Below are positions 45,245-51,853 of a DNA stretch of 51,853 nt, in pieces. Source of the stretch: Paracoccus benzoatiresistens (GTDB taxonomy: Bacteria > Pseudomonadota > Alphaproteobacteria > Rhodobacterales > Rhodobacteraceae); assembly GCF_026913015.1 (NCBI RefSeq), contig NZ_JAPTYD010000026.1, positions 1 to 51,853 of the forward strand. The letters are read 5' to 3'. Both the position numbers and the translations under genes were made by a program. Every line of letters begins with the position of its first letter. Positions within the stretch are counted from its first letter, which is position 1. Below the pieces are notes generated by a model, which was not told the DNA's origin, ran no database searches, and was given only the letters and a program-made list of their open reading frames with translations.

Positions 45245-46045
45245 ATGCTTCACAATACCGGTAAATCCCTGATCAACTACGATCTCATCGGCGCGCCTGA
45301 CGCGCCGGTGGTTTGCATGACTCATTCGCTGACATCGGATTTCGGCATGTGGGCCGAGCAGGTGCCTGAACTGCTTGAGGCAGGCTTTCAGGTGCTGCGG
45401 ATCGATACTCGCGGTCATGGCGGCAGCACTGCAACCAAGGGCGATTACACGATTGAGGAACTAGCAGGCGACGTCCTGTCCGTTTTGGACGCGCTTGGTT
45501 TTCAAAGCGGCGTCCACATGATTGGCCTGTCGATGGGGGGAATGATGGGGCAGGTCATCGCAGCCGACCATCCAGGGCGCATCGCGTCACTAATGGCTTG
45601 CTGCACGGCCGCCAAATTCATGGGCGATACTGAGCTGATGTTGGGCAGGATCAAGGCCGTCCAAGAGTCTGGTTCGTTGGAAAGCATTGTCGAAGCCAAT
45701 ATGGAGCGCCGCTATGGTCCCGGCTATCGCGAACGCCGTCCGCTGCGCTGGCAGGCATTGCGCAACACATTCCTAGGAACCTCGCTGGACGGGTTTTTCG
45801 GCTGCATGCACGCCTGCCTCACCCACAATGTCGAGCCGCGCCTGCACAAATTGGACATTCCGACGTTGGTGCTGGCCGGATCAGAAGATCCGACCACGCC
45901 GCCCGATGACAACAAGCTGATCGCCTCGAAGATCCCGGGCGCGCGCTATGTCGAGATCGCAGGCGGGTATCACTTCCCGAATGTCGAGTTCGATGCTGAG
46001 TTCAACCGCATCATGATCAACTGGCTGAATGAGGTGCGCGGCTGA
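45245..46045 (+). CDS. alpha/beta hydrolase, enol-lactonase-like
   Basis: A 266-residue hydrolase with nucleophile Ser96 (GLSMGG), Asp215 (GSEDPTTP) and His243 (GGYHFPN), the triad order of 3-oxoadipate enol-lactonases (PcaD). The RIDTRGHGGST and HSLTSDFGMW (oxyanion) motifs are present. It probably opens a lactone or cleaves a C-C/ester bond in the pathway. It starts 14 bases after SDR 2 and is cotranscribed with it. It differs from true PcaD in the lid (GCMHACLTHNV), so the substrate is open. Confidence 0.85.
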   Translation: MLHNTGKSLINYDLIGAPDAPVVCMTHSLTSDFGMWAEQVPELLEAGFQVLRIDTRGHGGSTATKGDYTIEELAGDVLSVLDALGFQSGVHMIGLSMGGMMGQVIAADHPGRIASLMACCTAAKFMGDTELMLGRIKAVQESGSLESIVEANMERRYGPGYRERRPLRWQALRNTFLGTSLDGFFGCMHACLTHNVEPRLHKLDIPTLVLAGSEDPTTPPDDNKLIASKIPGARYVEIAGGYHFPNVEFDAEFNRIMINWLNEVRG

Positions 46046-46061
46046 GGCCGCGCACGTCGCA

Positions 46062-46805
46062 TCAGTGAAAGGTGCGGCCGTTGTCGATCGCCAAGGCCAC
46101 GCCCGTCACCCCTGATGCCTCATCCGACATCAGAAACAGGATACCGTTAGCGATTTCCTCGGGCTCGCAGATCCGCTTCATGGCATAGACATTGGCCAGC
46201 GCTTCGCGGCCGGCTATGTCGTCGGGCGCGACACCTGAATCGGTCATCGGTGTCGCAGTCGCACCCGGGCAGATGATGTTCACGCGGATCTCGGGGGCAA
46301 GTTCCTTCGCAATGCTTTTCGAGAACATCATCACGCCAGCCTTTGATGCTGCATAGGCCGAACCCGTCAGCGACGGAAGAAGGGCTTGGGCCGAGGCGAT
46401 GTTGACGATTGCGCCGTTTCCAGCCCTTCGCAGCCAAGGCAGCGCGGCCTGGCAAATAAGGAAAGTGCCAGTGAGGTTGACATCGACCACCTGGCGGAAC
46501 TCTTGTGGCGAGATGTCGTCCACCGTCTTCATCGTCAGGATGCCAGCCGAGTTCAATAGTCCGTCGATCCCGCCCAGCGCGTCGGCTGCGCTTGCGATCA
46601 CCGACTGCACCTGATCCGGGTCGGTCACATCTAGCTTGAACACCGATCCGCCAGTTTCGGCGGCGGTAGCCCGAAGGGCCTCGAGATCGCGGTCCAGCAG
46701 CGCAAGCTCGGCGCCCTCGCGCGCGAAAATCCGGGCCGATTCGCGCCCGATGCCAGAACCGGCGCCCGTGATGATGATCTTGCGGCCCGTCAATCGTCCA
46801 GTCAT
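46062..46805 (-). CDS. short-chain dehydrogenase/reductase 3
   Basis: A 247-residue classical SDR: TGAGSGIG (13-20), NSAG (85-88), Ser138, Tyr151 and Lys155. It is a close paralogue of the SDR at 49207, sharing most of the VNLTGTF and NGRTFH-type segments, so one arose by duplication. The ATG at 46805 has AGGAGG eight bases upstream; a longer in-frame start is less well supported. It is transcribed divergently from the LysR gene. Confidence 0.87.
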   Translation of the reverse strand: MTGRLTGRKIIITGAGSGIGRESARIFAREGAELALLDRDLEALRATAAETGGSVFKLDVTDPDQVQSVIASAADALGGIDGLLNSAGILTMKTVDDISPQEFRQVVDVNLTGTFLICQAALPWLRRAGNGAIVNIASAQALLPSLTGSAYAASKAGVMMFSKSIAKELAPEIRVNIICPGATATPMTDSGVAPDDIAGREALANVYAMKRICEPEEIANGILFLMSDEASGVTGVALAIDNGRTFH

Positions 46806-46897
46806 AGTTCCTCCTCGTTTCATCCGCATGATACGGAGTGCGCAGCCAGTTTCGCGCGTCGGGAGATGGACATGCCAATACCTTTCACGCGCAGCCC

Positions 46898-46916
46898 CGA
46901 TAACGTTAGGGTATCG
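46898..46916. promoter_or_regulatory. LysR-type operator at the lysR start
   Basis: CGATA (46898-46902) and TATCG (46912-46916) form a perfect inverted repeat with a 9-base spacer, containing the T-N11-A core of LysR-type operators. It overlaps the lysR start region, suiting autoregulation and control of the divergent SDR gene. Confidence 0.55.
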
Positions 46917-46918
46917 TG

Positions 46919-47851
46919 ATGCTGAACACGCGCCACATTCGTTATTTCGTGGCCGTGGCCGAGGAACTGAACTTCCACCGCGCGGCTGTGCGGCTGCATG
47001 TCTCGCAGCCCGCACTTTGGCGGCAGATCCGCGATCTCGAGGCTGAGATCGATGTTGTGCTGCTAAACCGGGATCCCCGCGGCATCAGCCTGACCCGCGC
47101 CGGCGCGGTCTTCTTGGATGACTGCCGCGACATCCTGGAACGAATGACGGCGGCGCAGTTGAAAGCGCGCAGAGTCGCACAAGGTGAAGTTGGCGTTCTG
47201 CACATTGCCTTCAACGAGATCGCTGGGCGTCGGCGCGAGATGCCGCGGTTCCTGCAGGCGTTCCGAGAGGCCTATCCTGAGATCAGCCTGCAGCTGCATT
47301 TCTTGATGTCACAGGCCCAGATCGAGTCGCTTCGCGCAGGCACACTGGATGCAGGTTTTCTGCTGCGCCATCGTGGAGAAGGCCATGATTTCGAAGCTTT
47401 GCGGGTGGGGCAGGACAATTTCGTGCTCGCTATGCCGCGCGATCATCCTTTGACCCGCAAGGCATCGCTCCGGCTTTCGGATCTAGCCGATCAACCGCTG
47501 ATCATGCCGAACCCGCGCAACAACGGGATCACCCATGAAAAGTTGGTATCTGCCTTGCGCAAATCAGGCACCGCGCCTCGCATTGCCCAGTTCGCCGATA
47601 ACGAGAACGCCATCGTCAACTTGGTGATGGCTGGCATGGGGCTTGCCTTCCTGAATTCGTCCTGCCGCTCTCTGGATGCTCAAGGCATCATGCTCCGCTC
47701 GTTGGAGGATCTGTCGCTGCCCGTGGATCTGGAACTGGTTTGGCCCGCTAGGAACAGGAACCCAGCCCTTGCACACTTCACCTCTCTGGTCAAAGCGCTG
47801 TCTGGGGACGCCGATCAACTCGAGGCGCTGATGGAGACAGGCATGGGCTGA
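46919..47851 (+). CDS. LysR-family transcriptional regulator
   Basis: A 310-residue LTTR: the N-terminal HTH has HIRYFVAVAEELNFHRAAVRLHVSQPALWRQIRDLE, and a two-lobed effector domain follows (VLHIAFNEIAGRR, LIMPNPRNNG). The ATG at 46919 follows a GTG at 46916; both are possible. Downstream on the same strand are the monooxygenase and SDR genes, which it may activate together with the divergent SDR. The effector is presumably a pathway intermediate. Confidence 0.9.
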   Translation: MLNTRHIRYFVAVAEELNFHRAAVRLHVSQPALWRQIRDLEAEIDVVLLNRDPRGISLTRAGAVFLDDCRDILERMTAAQLKARRVAQGEVGVLHIAFNEIAGRRREMPRFLQAFREAYPEISLQLHFLMSQAQIESLRAGTLDAGFLLRHRGEGHDFEALRVGQDNFVLAMPRDHPLTRKASLRLSDLADQPLIMPNPRNNGITHEKLVSALRKSGTAPRIAQFADNENAIVNLVMAGMGLAFLNSSCRSLDAQGIMLRSLEDLSLPVDLELVWPARNRNPALAHFTSLVKALSGDADQLEALMETGMG

Positions 47852-47997
47852 ACCTGATGCCCTGAAGGTATCAGAGGCGTTCGCAGATGGCATTTGTCGT
47901 GCCCATCCGCAGCTTTCATCCTGATGGCGGAGAGACAGTTCGCCGCACGATCCATCGAGGGAGGAGCGTTGCGCCGGCCGCAACAGAAGAGAACGCC

Positions 47998-49200
47998 ATG
48001 AACATGCAGAACAAGATTTCCCAGTCCGGTTCCGAAACTATGTTGGAGCGTGCGCGCCGCATCGCTCCTCTTGTCCGAATGGAAGCAGAAGAATCCGAAC
48101 GGCTTGGAACCATGACACCCAAGGTCGTGGCGGCAATGAAGGAAGCAGGGCTGTTCTGGATGCTGCTGGAGGAAAAGATCGGCGGCCTCCAGGCACCTAT
48201 GACGGATTGCATGGAAGCTTGGGAAGAGATTTCTGCCGCTGATGGATCGGCCGGCTGGTCGTTGATGGCCAACGCCACAGGCACAGCGGTGCCTTACGCT
48301 TTTTGTAGCGAAGAGGCCGTGGCCGATATCTATGGCGGAGAGCAGTTGCCGGTGATGGCCGGGATGCTTGGGCCAGGCGGCGCGGCTACCGAAACGGCCG
48401 AGGGACTGCAGGGCAGCGGCAAATACCGGTTCGGCAGCGGCTCTCTGCACGCCGACTGGCTGGGTTCGGGCATGTTTGTCATGGATGACAAGATCATGCG
48501 CAAGCTGCCTGACGGAAACCCTGTGGTCCGGGTCTGCTGGCTGCCGCGCAAAAAGGTCGTCTTCGAATCCGATTGGGACGTGCTGGGACTGCGGGGAACC
48601 GGCAGCGTCGATTACACGCTGACCGGCGTCACTGTTCCCGAAGGCTATCACCATGAACGTGCCACGACCCGCGGCCTGCGCGAGTGGCGCCTTTACGACA
48701 TCGGCATTGCTGGACTGGCGTGTGCGGGGCATACGGGTGTCGCCCTGGGTCTGATGAAGCGGGCGCTGGAGGAGATTACGAGGATCGCTTTCGGTAAGAA
48801 ACGCCCCGCATATCAGACCGTCTTGGGCGAACAGCCCGTCTTCCGTCACGACTTCGCCTATCACGAAGCCAGCTATCATGCTGCGCGCGACTTTACCTTG
48901 CGCCTCTACGCGGAAACGCAGGACTTTCTGGAAGCCGGGGGCGAACTGACGCCGGCGATGCGGGCTCGCTTCCGCCAGAACGTGATCTATGTCCACAAGG
49001 TCGCGGCCGAAGTAGTGCGCTTCTGCTATACGATGGGTGGGTCCGAGGCGCTGCGCAACCCCAGCGATCTGGGGCGCTGCATGCGCGACATGTATGCAGC
49101 CACGCAGCACATCTTCGTCGATACGATCGCAATGCAGGACATCGCGGTGCCGATCCTTGACGAATGGAAGGCTGCCACCTCCGAACGCGCAAGTGCCTGA
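47998..49200 (+). CDS. flavin-dependent monooxygenase, oxygenase subunit (acyl-CoA dehydrogenase fold)
   Basis: A 400-residue group D (HsaA/DszC-like) oxygenase. The N-terminal helical domain has ARRIAPLVRMEAEESERLGTMTPKVVAAMKEAGLFWMLL. The middle beta-domain region has GSGKYRFGSGSLHADWL. A C-terminal helical bundle follows, with GGSEALRNPSDLGRCMRDMYAATQH. It lacks the catalytic Glu of true acyl-CoA dehydrogenases and has the family's flavin-access pattern. It would use reduced FMN supplied by the reductase at 50770 to hydroxylate or epoxidise a ring or alkyl carbon. The ATG at 47998 was chosen for its AGAAGAG upstream. Confidence 0.85.
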   Translation: MNMQNKISQSGSETMLERARRIAPLVRMEAEESERLGTMTPKVVAAMKEAGLFWMLLEEKIGGLQAPMTDCMEAWEEISAADGSAGWSLMANATGTAVPYAFCSEEAVADIYGGEQLPVMAGMLGPGGAATETAEGLQGSGKYRFGSGSLHADWLGSGMFVMDDKIMRKLPDGNPVVRVCWLPRKKVVFESDWDVLGLRGTGSVDYTLTGVTVPEGYHHERATTRGLREWRLYDIGIAGLACAGHTGVALGLMKRALEEITRIAFGKKRPAYQTVLGEQPVFRHDFAYHEASYHAARDFTLRLYAETQDFLEAGGELTPAMRARFRQNVIYVHKVAAEVVRFCYTMGGSEALRNPSDLGRCMRDMYAATQHIFVDTIAMQDIAVPILDEWKAATSERASA

Positions 49201-49206
49201 ACCCAG

Positions 49207-49965
49207 ATGTCCTCGGATTCGGGAAAACTGGCCGGCCGGCGCATCGTCGTTACTGGGGGAGCCTCTGGCATTGGTGCGGCGGTGGTGCGCATGGCTGCTC
49301 GGGAGGGCGCCAAGGTCGCCTGCCTCGATCTCAACTTGAAGGAGGCCGAGGCGCTGACAGCCAGTCTTTCGGGGCAGGGGTTCGCCGTTGCGTCGAACGT
49401 GGCAGACCCTGCTTCAATCCGGGCCGCTATGGACACGGCGGCGACGGGAATGGGAGGAATTGACGGCTTGGTTAACTCGGCCGGTGTCGTCGCCATCGAA
49501 CCCGCTGCCGGAATGGAGATCGCCATCTGGCAGCGGCTGATCGACGTCAACCTGACCGGCACCTTCCTAGCCTGTCAGGCCGCCATCCCGCATCTGGTTC
49601 AGGTAGGGCAGGGTGCGTCGATTGTCAATCTTAGCTCCGCCCAAGCGCTGGCACCAGTCGCGGGTGCGGCCGCCTATGCAGCATCAAAGGGCGGGGTGCA
49701 AAGCCTCAGCAAGGCGTTGGCGGTGGAATTGGCGCCCGCCATTCGCGTCAATGCTGTCTGTCCGGGCCTGATCGACACGCCAATGAACAAGGGGCTGGCC
49801 AAGGACGGCGACAGCGGCCCGCCTGTGCCTCTGGACCGGTATGCCTTGGGGCGTTGGGGCAAGCCTGAAGAGGTCGCCGCCTGCATCCTGTTCCTGCTGG
49901 CGAACGATGCCTCTTATCTGACCGGAACATCCATCGCGGTGGATGGTGGCCGGACTTTCCACTGA
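49207..49965 (+). CDS. short-chain dehydrogenase/reductase 4
   Basis: A 252-residue classical SDR: TGGASGIG (16-23), VNSAG (89-93), Ser143/144, Tyr157 and Lys161. It is a paralogue of the SDR at 46062 on the opposite strand (similar VNLTGTFLACQAAIPHL and GGRTFH ends). It starts six bases after the oxygenase stop and is clearly cotranscribed, so it most likely oxidises the alcohol that oxygenase makes. Confidence 0.87.
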   Translation: MSSDSGKLAGRRIVVTGGASGIGAAVVRMAAREGAKVACLDLNLKEAEALTASLSGQGFAVASNVADPASIRAAMDTAATGMGGIDGLVNSAGVVAIEPAAGMEIAIWQRLIDVNLTGTFLACQAAIPHLVQVGQGASIVNLSSAQALAPVAGAAAYAASKGGVQSLSKALAVELAPAIRVNAVCPGLIDTPMNKGLAKDGDSGPPVPLDRYALGRWGKPEEVAACILFLLANDASYLTGTSIAVDGGRTFH

Positions 49966-49974
49966 GGAGACGAC

Positions 49975-50739
49975 ATGCCTGAGCTGTTTGACCTTACCGG
50001 CAAGAAGGCCATCGTCACCGGCGCAGGTCGCGGGCTTGGGGCGGCGATGGCTCATGCACTAGCGGCGTCGGGCGCCCATGTGACGCTGGCCGGACGCAGC
50101 CCCGGGCCGTTGGAAGAGGTCGCGGGTGCGATCCGGCAGGCCGGTGGCATGGCGGATACTGCGGTTTGCGACGTAACCTGCCGCACCCAAATCGACGGAA
50201 TGGTTCAGGCCGTAACCGAACGGCAGGGCCGGATCGATATTCTGGTGAACAATGCCGGCATCACGGATCGCGGTCCCCTGACCGGCGTTTCGGATGAGGC
50301 ATGGGACCTTATGATGCAAACCCATCTGGCCGGCCCTTTTATGGCCTGCCGCGCGGTCCTGCCGGAGATGTTGCAGCGGGGTTCGGGCAAGATCATCAAC
50401 ACCGTCTCGGTGGTGGGTGAACTGGGCCGACCGAACGTCGTGCCATATGCAACGGCGAAGGGTGGATTGCGGATGCTGACGCGCAGTCTTGCGACCGAGG
50501 TCGCCGGTTCAGGCATCCAAGTTAATGGTATCGGACCCGGCTATTTCATGACCGAGATGAACCGGCAGATCATGGCGGACCGCGCCTTCTTTGACAAACG
50601 TGTGGCCCGGGTTCCGGCCGGCAGATGGGGGGAGCCCGAGGAACTGGGCGGCACGGTGGTCTATCTGGCCTCCAGGGCGTCGAACTATGTCTCAGGGCAG
50701 ATCATCTATGTAGATGGCGGATTGACCGCTTCTTTCTGA
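49975..50739 (+). CDS. short-chain dehydrogenase/reductase 5 (gluconate 5-dehydrogenase-like)
   Basis: A 254-residue classical SDR: TGAGRGLG (15-22), NNAG (92-95), Ser145, Tyr158 and Lys162. AGRSPGP after the second strand resembles NADP-preferring forms. Its C-terminus (GIGPGYFMTEMNRQIM) matches the IdnO/gluconate 5-dehydrogenase group and 3-oxoacyl-ACP reductases. It starts nine bases after SDR 4. The physiological substrate is unknown. Confidence 0.86.
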   Translation: MPELFDLTGKKAIVTGAGRGLGAAMAHALAASGAHVTLAGRSPGPLEEVAGAIRQAGGMADTAVCDVTCRTQIDGMVQAVTERQGRIDILVNNAGITDRGPLTGVSDEAWDLMMQTHLAGPFMACRAVLPEMLQRGSGKIINTVSVVGELGRPNVVPYATAKGGLRMLTRSLATEVAGSGIQVNGIGPGYFMTEMNRQIMADRAFFDKRVARVPAGRWGEPEELGGTVVYLASRASNYVSGQIIYVDGGLTASF

Positions 50740-50769
50740 CGGGACCAGGCAAAAAGGAAAGAGATCGGT

Positions 50770-51273
50770 ATGAACATGCATACGGGATCTGTCGCAGCAG
50801 ACAGCTTCAAAGAGGCTATGGCCCGACTGGCCGGGGGCGTTTCCCTTGTGACCACGCGCGACGGGCAAGGCAATCCACTTGGAATGGTAGCCACAGCCGT
50901 CGCCTCGGTTAGTGCCGAGCCGCCCACGGTCCTAATCTGCGTAAACCGTTCGGCAAGTATTTATTCCCATCTGCGAGAGCAGGGTATCTTTTGCGTAAAC
51001 TTTCTCGCCCAAGATCATGAGGATCTAGTAACGCGCTTCTCCTCTTCCACCGCACGGGCCAGCCGCTTCGACGGGGGCGGTTGGATGCAGCGAACGACGG
51101 GCGCGCCAGTGCTGGAGGATGCGCTGGCCTCCCTGGACTGCCGGCTGGAGAGCCAAGTCGAGAACGGAACTCACAGCGTGTTCTTTGGTCAAGTGCTTGA
51201 AGCAAAGTCCGGCGCGCCGCGCCCGCCGCTAGTTCATTTCAATCGAGGCTTCAGCGGTCTCTCCGCCCTCTAG
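50770..51273 (+). CDS. flavin reductase partner of the monooxygenase
   Basis: A 167-residue flavin reductase of the HpaC/HsaB family with the FMN-binding FKEAMARLAGGVSLVTTRDGQGNPLGMVATAVASVSAEPPTVLICVNRSAS region, the FCVNFLAQDHEDL segment and the C-terminal GAPRPPLVHFNRGF strand. It reduces FMN with NAD(P)H for the oxygenase at 47998. The gene ends the pathway operon, 31 bases after SDR 5. Confidence 0.93.
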   Translation: MNMHTGSVAADSFKEAMARLAGGVSLVTTRDGQGNPLGMVATAVASVSAEPPTVLICVNRSASIYSHLREQGIFCVNFLAQDHEDLVTRFSSSTARASRFDGGGWMQRTTGAPVLEDALASLDCRLESQVENGTHSVFFGQVLEAKSGAPRPPLVHFNRGFSGLSAL

Positions 51274-51404
51274 CATCGTCTCATGCGGCACCGTATCGCA
51301 TTGTCCTGCTGGCCCAGAAGTGAGCAGCACCCGCAGGGCTTCGCAAGGTTTGCGTTGTAAGCAAAGCGCAAGCTGTAAGGCCAGAAAGGTTTGCGGACAT
51401 GGAT

Positions 51405-51853
51405 CGGGTCGTGTCTCGGAAGTGGTAGAAATTGGACAGTGGCGTAATCTCCGGGTGAACTGACACCCACCCAACCGGCGGCTGCAACCGCCAGGGAGAT
51501 CACGCCATGAAGCAGAATACCGATAGCTCGTCCTTTTCGCTACTGCCCGACGCAAGCGGGTATGATCCGATCGAGGATCGCCTGCGGGCGAATGTCCGGG
51601 CCACCATTGAGGCCATGTTCGAAGAGGAACTGGCCGTCTTTCTTGGTCGGCTTCGTTACGGCCGCGGCAACGAGCGGGCCAAGGGTTACCGCCATGGGCA
51701 CCGCGAACGGCAACTCACCGGCACATTCGGCACCGAGACGGTGCGGGTTCCTCGTGCCCGGATCGAGAACGAGGCCGGAAAGGTCACCGAATGGCGCTCG
51801 AAGGCACTGCCACGCTACAGGCGGCTGACGAAGAAGGCCGAGGCCCTGATCGC
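51405..51853 (+). mobile_element. IS256-family insertion sequence, left end, cut by window edge
   Basis: A GTGTCTCGGAAGTGG stretch near 51411 begins a ~95-bp lead-in containing the GGCGG-N6-CCGCC hairpin (51477-51492), followed by the transposase gene. The other end lies outside the window, so boundaries are approximate. It marks the right border of the catabolic island. Confidence 0.6.
51507..51853 (+). CDS. IS256-family (Mutator-type) transposase, N-terminal part
   Basis: The ATG at 51507 follows AGGGAGA. The encoded residues include FEEELAVFLGRLRYGRGNERAKGYRHGHRERQ, GTFGTETVRVPRARIENEAGKVTEWRSKALPRYRRLTKKAEALI, the N-terminal portion of IS256/IS1245-like transposases. The catalytic DDE residues would lie beyond the window end. 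No stop is seen in this portion, so the element may be active. Confidence 0.85.
   Translation, partial: MKQNTDSSSFSLLPDASGYDPIEDRLRANVRATIEAMFEEELAVFLGRLRYGRGNERAKGYRHGHRERQLTGTFGTETVRVPRARIENEAGKVTEWRSKALPRYRRLTKKAEALI

Noticed and set aside
31915..51853. A composite transposon
   Set aside because: The two flanking insertion sequences belong to different families (IS5 and IS256) and cannot mobilise the segment together.

Overview
The window looks like chromosome from a high-GC alphaproteobacterium of the Rhodobacterales, most likely Paracoccus or a close relative. The evidence is the base composition, the sitABCD-Fur/Mur arrangement, the pccB / pccA / DUF4174 / methylmalonyl-CoA mutase neighbourhood, the YigZ-like, SSB and homoserine dehydrogenase protein types, and a dispersed hairpin repeat of the kind common in Rhodobacteraceae. 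No tRNA, rRNA or CRISPR array is visible.

Positions 1-31430 are mostly ordinary core genome. On the left are a broken cytochrome P450, a membrane-associated serine hydrolase, an M48 protease, a DedA protein, a VWA protein and a GH1 glycosidase. Next come a manganese/iron importer (sitABCD) and a divergent Fur/Mur repressor with a palindromic operator between them. Then follow a YigZ-like protein, a luciferase-like monooxygenase, a lipid A acyltransferase, an EamA exporter, a PAP2 phosphatase, XerD, aroK-aroB, ssb, a lytic transglycosylase, homoserine dehydrogenase and a glycosyltransferase. The last core block is the propionyl-CoA to succinyl-CoA locus: pccB, small lipoproteins, pccA and methylmalonyl-CoA mutase. 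It also holds a 21-codon microgene behind a near-consensus promoter, and a two-gene low-GC insert translationally coupled to pccA.

Positions about 31600-51500 are an accessory catabolic island with visibly lower GC. It begins directly behind the pccB promoter, where Rhodobacter carries the divergent regulator gene pccR; no such gene is present here. The left border holds an 866-bp IS5-family (IS427-like) element. That element splits a short reading frame resembling the N-terminus of a Crp/Fnr regulator, and a decayed IS21 transposase fragment follows. The right border is the start of an IS256-family transposase.

The island cargo includes an AceE/MdeB-like thiamine-diphosphate dehydrogenase with an Lrp-type regulator. 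It also has a GntR regulator with an AT-hook-like tail, a hydroxyacyl-CoA dehydrogenase plus beta-keto acid cleavage enzyme (BKACE), and a five-gene branched-chain-amino-acid-type ABC importer. The remainder are five short-chain dehydrogenases, an enol-lactonase-like hydrolase, a LysR regulator and a two-component flavin monooxygenase (acyl-CoA-dehydrogenase-fold oxygenase plus flavin reductase). Together these look like a complete uptake-and-degradation pathway for an unidentified small molecule. Inferred steps are import, oxygenation, successive alcohol oxidations, hydrolysis, and acetyl-CoA-dependent cleavage of a beta-keto acid. An odd-chain product could flow into the adjacent propionyl-CoA pathway.
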